Both the position numbers and the translations under genes were made by a program. DNA of 64,000 nucleotides, taken from contig OY292275.1 of assembly GCA_958496175.1 (NCBI GenBank), positions 59,411,701-59,475,700 of the forward strand, read 5' to 3'. Source of the stretch: Sisyra terminalis. Lineage: Eukaryota; Arthropoda; Insecta; Neuroptera; Sisyridae. Positions 56,055 through 64,000 of this stretch are shown in pieces. The stretch's first letter is position 1, and the number at the start of each line of letters is the position of its first letter. The notes below the pieces were generated by a model. That model saw nothing but the letters and a program-made list of their open reading frames with translations, searched no databases and was not told the DNA's origin.

Positions 56055-57168
56055 GTGAGTACCATGTATGAGTCATAAAAGTGCACTTGGTAATTTTTTT
56101 GGTTATGTTGGTTTTTTTTAGGCCGAATCCTCGTTTATGACTTTCGAAGGAATGCAACTGCAGGGATCCGTTAAAATTATGGAAAAATTAAATGTAAGAT
56201 GCCACAATGTTATCACTTCGGTTTAGTAACTCTCTAATTGTTTTCCAGAGTCTAACATTTCAAAAAATTAATCGAATTCTCACCGCAGTGGATTCACAAC
56301 CAATGTTTGATGGAGGAGTAATAATTAATGTCTTGGGCCGATTACAGGTAAATATTATAATCCTTTTTAACGAAAATCATCATTTTTAATTTATCTGTTA
56401 AATTTAGACTGATGAAGATTTGCCTCATGCTTATATGCAAACTTTTGTCCTAAGACCTTTGGAAGGTAGTTTTTTCGTACAGAATGATATATTTCGTCTG
56501 GTTTTACACGACACTGTGTAAAAAAACCATATAGCCCTGTCCATTTACATGTAAGAAGTTGCGTGATTTCTTCAGAAAATTCAAGTTTTGTTTTCTGTAT
56601 GAAGATTTAATGCATGAGCTTTATTATCCTACCTTATAAATAAAAATAGTAAATGTTCAAGTTGTTATTGATGATTAACATTAACGCCAGGTACTACTTT
56701 AAGTAATGTCTTACAATGTTTATCTTCGCTGGATGTCCAGTGGTCAGGAAAAATTGAAATTTTTTAATTTAAGATCAAAGAAATTTGTGTGGCTTAAAAA
56801 TTGGACATCCAGCATCAAGGTTTATAAATTACTCAGGTTGTCCCATTAAAAAAATATGACGTCATACGAAGAATTTTGAAATTTGAATGCCTGAAGATAT
56901 GTACGAATTTCTTCTGGATACGTCACGTAGCGCATAAGGCCACCTGTGTATTTTATAAACCTTGATCCAGCATCACCTATATTTTAATTAACATATTGAT
57001 TATTCCAAAACAATAAACAATTTAACTAATTGATATTTTCTTGAATATTTTCAGTGCGATGATGACCCACCACATGCCTATTCGCAAGTTTTCGTTCTAA
57101 AGCCTTTGGGAAATTCATTCTTCCTCCAACACGACATGTTCCGTCTCAACATCCATGATACTGCTTAA
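55947..57168 (+). CDS. Ntf-2: Nuclear transport factor 2 (alternative terminal exons)
   Basis: Shared exons 55947-56054, 56122-56193 and 56249-56347 (phase 0 throughout) join either 56408-56521 (exon 4a) or 57055-57168 (exon 4b). Both forms are 130 residues, the normal NTF2 length. NTF2 is a small homodimeric protein that carries RanGDP into the nucleus, binding FxFG nucleoporins. Visible signatures: GKGFVQQYYAMFDDP, SSFMTFEGMQLQGS, KIMEKLNSL, DSQPMFDGGVIINVLGRLQ, and a last exon with DxPHAYxQxFVLxP and D-x-F-R-L. The ATG (AAAAAATGG) gives the canonical M-A-L-N-P start. The gene is compact, unlike its large upstream neighbour. Confidence 0.97.
56122..56193 (+). CDS. Ntf-2: Ntf-2 exon 2
   Basis: Acceptor TTTTTTTTAG, donor AAT|GTAAGA, 24 codons: ESSFMTFEGMQLQGSVKIME and KLN. 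This is the second helix/strand region, conserved across NTF2 proteins. Confidence 0.96.
56249..56347 (+). CDS. Ntf-2: Ntf-2 exon 3
   Basis: Acceptor GTTTTCCAG, donor CAG|GTAAAT, 33 codons containing DSQPMFDGGVIINVLGRLQ, the central sheet of the fold. Confidence 0.96.
56408..56521 (+). CDS. Ntf-2: Ntf-2 terminal exon 4a
   Basis: Acceptor AAATTTAG, 37 codons and TAA. Encodes TDEDLPHAYMQTFVLRP, then FFVQNDIFRLVLHDTV. It aligns residue for residue with exon 4b, so it is an alternative last exon, with its own AATAAA at 56,639. Confidence 0.93.
   Translation, partial: TDEDLPHAYMQTFVLRPLEGSFFVQNDIFRLVLHDTV
56639..56644 (+). terminator. Ntf-2: Poly(A) signal for Ntf-2 form 4a
   Basis: AATAAA about 118 bp after the exon 4a stop. 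Confidence 0.65.
56816..56964 (+). mobile_element. Small MITE, copy C, with 9-bp target duplication
   Basis: Ends CAAGGTTTATAAATTAC and the inverse TTTATAAACCTTG are flanked by ATCCAGCAT on both sides (56,807-56,815; 56,965-56,973). The interior has TATGACGTCATACGAAG. It inserted between the two alternative Ntf-2 last exons. Confidence 0.9.
57055..57168 (+). CDS. Ntf-2: Ntf-2 terminal exon 4b
   Basis: Acceptor ATATTTTCAG, 37 codons and TAA. Encodes CDDDPPHAYSQVFVLKP, then SFFLQHDMFRLNIHDTA. The CDDDPPHA(Y/F)SQVF start is the better-known NTF2 C-terminus, so this is likely the ancestral major form. Confidence 0.96.
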   Translation, partial: CDDDPPHAYSQVFVLKPLGNSFFLQHDMFRLNIHDTA

Positions 57169-57581
57169 GACTGTGGTTAACTTTCTGTGAATTTATTTTC
57201 CAACACTTCCGAATATGATCTTTTACATATAACTGGGATCCACATCAATTTCCGTTTAAATACAATAACTTTTTTAAAAACAAAAAAATTAACAATTAAA
57301 CTATAAAACTGTACGCTTGAATATTATAGCTTTGTGTTTTTTTTTTATTTGCTGTTTGTGACAAATCGAGAAGAAAACTCTCTGGAGAAACGATTTAAAA
57401 TGATAATATTATAACAAATATTGTAACAGTGATATGTTGATTTACAATATTTTTTCTTCAGCTCATTGTTAAAATTTATCTTTAATGATTGTTAGCTTGA
57501 TTTTACTAATACGTATTTATAGTTAGTGTAACGAAAGGAAAATTATCATGGCTCTTATAAGCAACGTTTGTCATAACTTTA

Positions 57582-57587
57582 AATAAA
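57582..57587 (+). terminator. Ntf-2: Poly(A) signal for Ntf-2 form 4b
   Basis: AATAAA about 410 bp after the exon 4b stop, followed by T-rich sequence. Confidence 0.6.
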
Positions 57588-58106
57588 TAATTTTGAAAAA
57601 AATCTTATTTTATTTAATCGCTTTTTACTTTTGTTAGTCCTTAAAAAAATAAATCGAGGGAATAGTAACTTATTACTACTTGCAGATTCCAATTTTTATG
57701 AATAATTTTACCGATTTTTAGTTCATATGAAAATTACAGGAGGTATTCATTAGGTACATATTTCTTAAGGTTTTACAACTCGCGTATGGAGCAGTAGATT
57801 AACGCATAGGCTTCCATATGGCATCTGATTCCTACGAAATTCGGTCTTCAGTCGAAAATTTATTCAGAATTTCGATTAAGCATTAACTTTTTGAGATATT
57901 AACATTTTTAGATGCGTCACATACGACTCATTTAGAAATATAAAAATTTTACTTTTATTCACTTAAAATAATATAAATCGATAAAGTATTGTTCATAGAT
58001 GAAAAATAAAACCATTTTTACATTCTTAGATCATTTTGAAGTGCATTTATTTTAAATTTAAATTGTAATGATTGTAATAATTAACTGTCAAAACACCGCT
58101 GTCTGA

Positions 58107-58236
58107 CAGAAAAACGCTGAACTATTATCGAACACTCGCGTTCATTTTATTAAACATGGCGGCAGTTGTGCGTCTTCGATAACAGTTCAGCATTTTTGTG
58201 TCAGATGGCGATACTATCGATTCACTTTAATGGAAA
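58107..58236. repeat. Inverted repeat with ~30-bp arms
   Basis: CTGACAGAAAAACGCTGAAC..TATTATCGAA (58,108-58,138) pairs with TTCGATAACAGTTCAGC..TTTTTGTGTCAG (58,178-58,208), with about a 40-bp loop. The loop contains AACATGGCGGC, like a YY1/Pho site. It could be a hairpin element or a promoter-like patch. Confidence 0.45.
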
Positions 58237-58747
58237 TTGATCACCCGGTTGCCTATAGCCAATGCAATTAAATTGATAAGAAATACAATTGAAAATGATC
58301 TTACCATTGTATTATAACTCTTATTATATTTTTTTTTTGTATAGATGAAATTGGCCGATCTATAACTTACATCAGGGAATTCCATCATTCATTGGATTTG
58401 AAGAACTCTTCGGTTGCAATTGGACTTATGGAGAGTGGTTGTGGATCTTTCAACAATCAAAAATGATAACTTTGAAATCAGTGCTTTAATAAAGTGAACT
58501 TAAATATGTGTAAAGCTCAAATCAGTGAATTAGTGAAAGTGGAAAATGAATGAATAAATTGTAATTATCAAATATATATCAAATGCAAAAATTGTTGTAT
58601 CCTATAATATATACAAGAGACTATTACTATTGTTTATTACTGTTGCATATGTAATTTAAACAATTAATAAATAATTTTTCATGGAATTTATTGTTGTATT
58701 CAATTCGAATAAAATCACACCCTTGTCCCTTCGCTTTTTTATTTCAG

Positions 58748-58791
58748 AGCCTTTATTTATATCATTCAATAAGAAAATAGCACCAAAAAGG
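58748..58791 (+). other. Exon-like segment between strong splice signals
   Basis: A 44-bp segment lies between TTTTTTATTTCAG and G|GTAAGTAC. Such signals suggest an internal exon, possibly non-coding, of an unknown plus-strand transcript. An adjacent segment 58,345-58,490 also follows a T-rich acceptor (TTTTTTTTGTATAG) and ends near AATAAA (58,486). No frame stands out over the others, so no protein is called. Confidence 0.25.
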
Positions 58792-59510
58792 GTAAGTACA
58801 AGGAAAAGAAAGGATTTTCAGTAAAAGGATTTACCATAAACCATCTGTGGTTCTAATATTTTCGGAAAATTCGTTAACATTTATCAAATCAAAATTTTTC
58901 ATTATTTTACATTGAATTTTCCGATCATAATTGCACCATAGGCGTAATATGATATCTCGGGAAAATCTGTCAAAAACAATAAACATTTTCCATTTCCTTC
59001 ACCGATGTTTTCGCCAAAATAACCGTCTTACTCCACTCTAATGCCTCATAATATTAAAATCAATAAAATCGAAAAAAACGATGAAGGACCATAAAATGTT
59101 ACCATGTCTAAAGACAAATTTTCCGGGATTAACATGGAGAAACTATGGTTAAAATATTTTTGGAAAATTCAAATTCCTTCGATCGAAAAAATTTTTCAAG
59201 TTTCCATCAATGAAGAAATCTTTATATATGAGTTTAAGCGATCAATAAATATATCTTCCAATGGCCGAATCGATAAGCGCACGGAATATGTTGTAAACGG
59301 AAAGACGATGGATCGAACCCCCAACAAGGTAAAAGATTTTTATATTTCTACTAACAAATTTCTAATTAATATCTATTCGTTACAGCTTAAGTTATCACTT
59401 TCGATCGTTAATAATATCCTTTCTAAAGTTACAGCCGAATTATTCGATCATCACTTCCAACCTTTCGGGGTTGAGAAGTGATCGATCGATACGTATTTTA
59501 TTTTTATTTT

Positions 59511-59573
59511 CGTGACGTCATCTCGTATGTGACGTCACCTCATATGGGACGTCATCTCATATGTGACGTCATC
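59511..59573. promoter_or_regulatory. GACGTC cluster 1
   Basis: Four GACGTC sites, two in the full CRE-like form TGACGTCA with T/A on both sides, spaced about 16-18 bp and separated by (C/A)TCTCATATG-type spacers. Confidence 0.5.
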
Positions 59574-60607
59574 CTCAAAAAAAAATTGGAATTTTCGATT
59601 TTTGTATACCAGGATTCTGGGAATCGCTTAGTTACGTCACGGGAAGCCTAAAAAACATATCCTATAGTGAATTTATTTCGTTTTTTTTGGGAAAATTTTC
59701 GGGCAAAATCCTGAAAAATCCCAAAAATAGGCCAAAACTGACGTTTTTTTTCACTTTTTCCAACTTTAACGTCGTTTTTAGCGAAAACTATCGATCGTAG
59801 GTTAACGATAGTAGGCTCATTCGATAGCGCTTGAATTACTCTATCGATGGTGTAAATTTGGTCCCGGAAAACCTTAAGCATAAAAACTTTTTTTTTCATC
59901 TTCTCAAAAATTTAAAATCCTCGATGAAACGGTGATCGATTTTTTTCCAAAAATTTTTTGTCGAATTTCTTGATGAAATTCGCACCATAGATGCATAATG
60001 TAACGCTCGAAGTGAATATAAAAAAATTTTGAGCTTTTCGTTACCCTTCACCGAATTTTTCGATTAAACAAATTAACATATGCATAGCATTAAGAAGTTT
60101 ATATAAAATTTCATTATCGAAAAATTCGATACAGGGTTACGAAAAGCTCAAATTTTTTTTATATTCACTTCGAGCGTTACATTATGCATCTATGGTGAGA
60201 ATTTCATCAAGAAATTCGACAAAAAATTTTTGGAAAAAAATCGACCACCATTTCATCGAGGATTTTAAATTTTTGAGAAGTTGAAAAAAAAAGTTTTTAT
60301 CCTTAAGGTTTTCCGGGACCAAATTTACACCATCGATAGAGTAATTCAAGCGCTATCGAATGAGCCTACTATCGTTAACCTACGATCGATAGTTTTCGCT
60401 AAAAACGGCGTTAAAGTTGGAAAAAGTGAAAAAAAACGTCAGTTTTGGCCTATTTTTGGGATTTTTCAGGATTTTGCCCGAAAATTTTCCCAAAAAAAAC
60501 GAAATAAATTCACTATAGGATATGTTTTTTAGGCTTCCCGAGACGTAACTAAGCGATTCCCAGAATCCTGGATTACAAAAATCGAAAATTCCAATTTTTT
60601 TTTTGAG

Positions 60608-60687
60608 GATGACGTCACATATGAGATGACGTCCCATATGAGGTGACGTCACATACGAGATGACGTCATATACGAGATGACGTCACG
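60608..60687. promoter_or_regulatory. GACGTC cluster 2
   Basis: Five GACGTC sites with ATATGAGA/ATACGAGA spacers, about 17-bp period. Mirror partner of cluster 1. Confidence 0.5.
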
Positions 60688-60716
60688 AAAATAAAAATAA
60701 AATACGTATCGATCGA

Positions 60717-60747
60717 TCACTTCTCAACCCCGAAAGGTTGGAAGTGA
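60717..60747. repeat. Conserved hairpin beside GACGTC cluster
   Basis: TCACTTCTCAACC, loop CCGAAA, GGTTGGAAGTGA: a 12-bp stem with one bulged T. Present in every unit (also near 59,450-59,480, 61,984-62,014 and 63,248-63,278). Confidence 0.7.
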
Positions 60748-61878
60748 TGATCGAATAATTCGGCTGTAACGTTAGAAAGGATATTATTAACGATCGAAAG
60801 TGATAACTTAAGCTGTAACGAATAGATATTAATTAGAAATTGGTTAGTAGAAATATAAAAATCTTTTACCTGATTGGGGGTTCGATCCATCGTCTTTCCG
60901 TTTACAACATATTCCGTGCGCTTATCAATTCGGCCATTGGAAGATATATGAATTGATCGCTTAAACTCATATATAAAGATTTCTTCATTGATGGAAACTT
61001 GAAAAATTTTTTCGATCAAAGGAAATGGAATTTTCCAAAAATATTTTAACCATAGCTTCTCCAGGTTAATCCCGGAAAATTTGTCTTTACACATGGTAAC
61101 ATTTTATGGTCCTTCATCCTTTTTTTCGAAAAAAACAAATTTGTATTTGAATAGCATTAACTTGCATAATGTATAATTCTTTAGTATCGAAGTAATATTA
61201 CAATCGAACGATTTTCGTGAAATTTTCCGGAAAATTTTTAACCATTGCTTCATCATGTTACGTTCGGAAAAGTTGTCCAACCACATTGCAAAATTTTTAG
61301 GTCCTTGATCCTTTTTTTCATGAAAACAATTTACATTTGCATTGTATTATGACGCATAATATGTAAATTGTTAAAATCGTAAATTTCGTTTAAGGGTATC
61401 GAAAAGTTCAATTTTCTTTTATATTCGGTTCAATCGTAACATGATGCACCTACAGTGTGAATTTCATCGAGAAATTCGACAAATAAATTTTTCAAAATTA
61501 ATTTCTTAAAATCGACCACCGTTTCATCGAGGATTTTAAATTTTTGAGAAGTTGAAAAAAAAAGTTTTTATCCTTAAGGTTTTCCGGGACCAAATTTACA
61601 CCATCGATAGAGGAATTCAAGCGCTATCGAATGAGCCTACTATCGTTAACCTACGATCGATAGTTTTCGCTAAAAACGGCGTTAAAGTTGGAAAAAGTGA
61701 AAAAAAACGTCAGTTTTGGCCTATTTTTGGGATTTTTCAGGATTTTGCCCGAAAATTTTCCCAAAAAAAACGAAATAAATTCACTATAGGATATGTTTTT
61801 TAGGCTTCCCGTGACGTAACTAAGCGATTCCCAGAATCCTGGTTAACAAAAATCGAAAATTCCAATTTTTTTTTGGGG

Positions 61879-61952
61879 ATGACGTCACATATGAGATGAC
61901 GTCATTTTAGGACGTCACATATGTGGTGACGTCATTTATGAGATGACGTCAC
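61879..61952. promoter_or_regulatory. GACGTC cluster 3
   Basis: Five GACGTC sites with spacers changed by small indels relative to clusters 2 and 4, so copy number and spacing vary while the hexamer is kept. Confidence 0.5.
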
Positions 61953-63141
61953 AAAAATAAAAATAAAATACGTATCGATCGATCACTTCTCAACCCCGAA
62001 AGGTTGGAAGTGATGATCGAATAATTCGGCTGTAACTTTAGAAAGGATATTATTAACGATCGAAAGTGATAATTTACGCTGTAACGAATAGATATTAATT
62101 AGAAATTGGTTAGTAGAAATATAAAAATCTTTTACCTTGTTGGGGGTTCGATCCATCATCTTTCCGTTTATAACATTTTCCGTGCGCTTATCGATTCGGC
62201 CATTGGAAGATATATGAATTGATCACTTAAACTCATATATAAAGATTTATTCATTGATGGAAACTTGAAAAATTTTTTCGATCGAAGGAATTTTAATTTT
62301 CCAAAAATATTTGAACCATAGCTTCTCCATGTTAATCCCGGAAAATTTGTCTTTACACATGGTAACATTTTATGGTCCTTCATCCTTTTTTTCGAAAAAA
62401 CATATTTGTATTTGAATAGCATTATCTTGCATAATGTATTATTCCTTAATATCGAAGTAATGTTACAATCGAACGATTTTCGTGGAATTTTCCGGAAAAA
62501 TTTTAACCATCGCTTCATCATGTTACGTTCGGAAAAGTTGTCCAACCACATTGCAAAATTTTTAGGTCCTTTATCCTTTTTTTCATGAAAACAATTTGCA
62601 TTTGCATTGCATTATGACGCATAGTATGTAAATTGTTATCATCGTAAATTTCGTTTAAGGTTATCGAAAAGTTCAATTTTCTTTTATATTCGGTTCAATC
62701 GTAACATGATGAACCTACAGTGTGAATTTCATTGAGACATTCGACAAAAAACTTTTTGGAAATTAATTTCTTAAAATCGACCACCGTTTCATCGAGGATT
62801 TTAAATTTTTGAGAAGTTAAAATAAAAGTTTTTATCCTTAAGGTTTTCCGGGACCAAACTTACACCATCGATAGAGTAATTCAAGCGCTATCGAATGAGC
62901 CTACTATCGTTAACCTACGATCGTTAGTTTTCGCTAAAAACGGCGTTAAAGTTGGAAATAGTGAAAAAAAACGTCAATTTTGGCCTATTTTTGAGATTTT
63001 CCAGAATTTTTCCCCAAAAATTTTCGAAAAAAAAATGAAAATACTTTACTATAGGATATGTTTTTTAGGCCTCCCGTGACGTAATTAAGCCATTCACCGA
63101 ATCCTATATTACTAAAATCGAAAATTCGAAATTTTTTTCGA

Positions 63142-63218
63142 CGATGACGTCACATATGAGATGACGTCTTTTTATGACGTCACATACGAGATGACGTCAT
63201 ATATGAGATGGCGTCACG
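63142..63218. promoter_or_regulatory. GACGTC cluster 4
   Basis: Four GACGTC sites plus one decayed (GGCGTC), with ATATGAGA/ATACGAGA spacers. Confidence 0.5.
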
Positions 63219-64000
63219 AAAATAAAAATAAAATACGTATCGATCGATCACTTCTCAACCCCGAAAGGTTGGAAGTGATGATCGAATAATTCGGCTGTAA
63301 CGTTAGAAAGGATATTATTAACGATCGTAAGTGATATTTTAAGCTGTAACGAATAGATATTAATTAGAAATTGGTTAGTAGAAATATAAAAATCTTTTAC
63401 CTTATTGGGGGTTCGATCCATCGTCTTTCCGTTTACAACATATTCCGTGCGCTTATCGATTCGGCCATTGGAAGATATATTTATTGATCACTTAAACTCA
63501 TATATAAAGATTTCTTCATTGATGGAAACTTGAAAAATTTTTTCGATCGAAGGAATTTGAATTTTCCAAAAATATTTTAACCATAGCTTCTCCAGGTTAA
63601 TCCCGGAAAATTTTTCTTAAGACATGGTAATATTTTAAAGTCCTTCATCCTCTTTTTCGAAAAAAACAAATTTGTATTTGAATAGCATTATATCGCTTGT
63701 ATATGAATTGATCGTTAAATATCATATATAAAAATTTCCCTATCGATTGAAACTTTAAAATTTCTTTTGATCGAAACAATTTAATTTTCCCGAAATATTC
63801 GAAACGTAACTTCAATAGATTAATATTATCGAAAAAATAATCTGTAACATCTAGAAGTACAACTGTATTTCGATAGAATAACATTTAACAGTTATGGTTC
63901 ATATTTTATCGGGAAGTACAAAAAAAATGGCTATAAAACCTCCGGGTAAAAACTTTCTTGCATTTTCCAAGTCCTCTTTTTGACCGTAATACAAACCATT

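Larger units (their letters stand above)
59085..61120. repeat. 2-kb palindrome with ~1-kb arms
   Basis: Left arm 59,085-60,085 and right arm about 60,095-61,120 are highly similar inverted copies. The dyad near 60,090 includes TTATCGAAAAATTCGAT-type sequence with a short spacer. Comparing the two 125-codon frames shows roughly 9 amino-acid-changing and 4 silent differences, so divergence is low but not constrained like a gene. Confidence 0.85.
59060..63650. repeat. Array of ~1.27-kb repeat units, first unit inverted
   Basis: The marker CTCAACCCCGAAAGGTTGG occurs at about 60,722, 61,988 and 63,252, spaced about 1,265 bp. The first unit (59,085-60,085) is inverted relative to the rest. Each unit contains, in order, a segment with an 83-codon frame (LKVFRDQIYTIDR..), a GACGTC cluster, a hairpin, a segment with a 125-codon frame (DKFSGIN(M/L)EKLW..), and ~190-bp sub-repeats sharing 'AACATG(A/G)(A/T)GAA.C.ATGGTTAAAA'. 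Frames stay open in some units and shift in others. The array fades into diverged sub-repeats by 63,650-64,000 and may continue past the window. Confidence 0.85.

Noticed and set aside
57785..57870. tRNA-like phrase (GGAGCAGTAGATTAACGC, then GATTCC)
   Set aside because: No acceptor stem, no proper B box and no cloverleaf; at most a decayed tRNA-derived SINE.
1..64000. CRISPR arrays, rRNA genes, bacterial operons, Shine-Dalgarno sites
   Set aside because: None seen; intron-containing insect genes and eukaryotic repeats make prokaryotic features implausible.

Overview
The window is AT-rich nuclear DNA with spliceosomal introns (GT/AG junctions with T-rich acceptors) and insect-type proteins, so it most likely comes from an insect. 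Two plus-strand genes are clear. The rest is intron and intergenic DNA filled with short foldback elements, MITEs, decayed LINEs and tandem repeats. I cannot fix the insect order.

Gene 1 (25.0-52.0 kb) is the C-terminal half of a Trio/Kalirin-family Rho guanine-nucleotide exchange factor. Eleven phase-consistent exons encode a protein of about 1179 residues: a basic Ser/Pro-rich N-terminus, acidic linkers, DH2, PH2, a Ser-rich linker, an Ig domain, a fibronectin-III domain and a protein kinase domain. This is the short Duet/TRAD-like form. There are two candidate first exons, one starting at 25,036 and one at 27,574 behind a GC-rich Inr/DPE-like promoter. Both end in phase 1 and can join the common exon at 34,998. 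The kinase has DLG where DFG is usual, and I see no SH3 between PH2 and Ig. The Sec14/spectrin/DH1 part of a full-length Trio is not visible in the 25 kb upstream.

Gene 2 (55.9-57.2 kb) is nuclear transport factor 2 (Ntf-2): three shared exons followed by two alternative terminal exons, each with its own stop and poly(A) signal. A 149-bp MITE lies between the two terminal exons.

Region by region: 1-25 kb has no confident gene, but a coding-like minus-strand exon at 5.3-6.0 kb is split by a hAT MITE. It also holds a ~505-bp higher-order repeat (2.9-4.4 kb), several palindromic elements (8.7-9.9, 14.8-16.0, 17.3-17.7, 18.3-18.9 kb) and LINE remnants. The introns of gene 1 hold more foldback elements (32.7-34.4, 39.7-40.1, 45.3-46.9 kb), a TTAA-flanked element (36.8-37.6 kb), LINE and mariner fossils and local duplications. 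At 53.4-54.1 kb there is a ~80-bp minisatellite. From about 59.05 kb to beyond 63.6 kb there is an array of ~1.27-kb repeats. Its first unit is inverted to form a 2-kb palindrome, and every unit carries a cluster of GACGTC palindromes and a conserved hairpin.

The most unusual signal is a set of about a dozen hammerhead-ribozyme-like motifs (CTGANGA, stem II, GAAA, very short self-complementary stem III) in at least four repeat families. Stem I pairs differently but compatibly in each family (GCC/GGC, TCTC/GAGA, AGC/GCT, CCA/TGG). This looks like the ribozyme of Penelope-like elements or retrozymes, here carried mostly on short palindromic non-coding elements.
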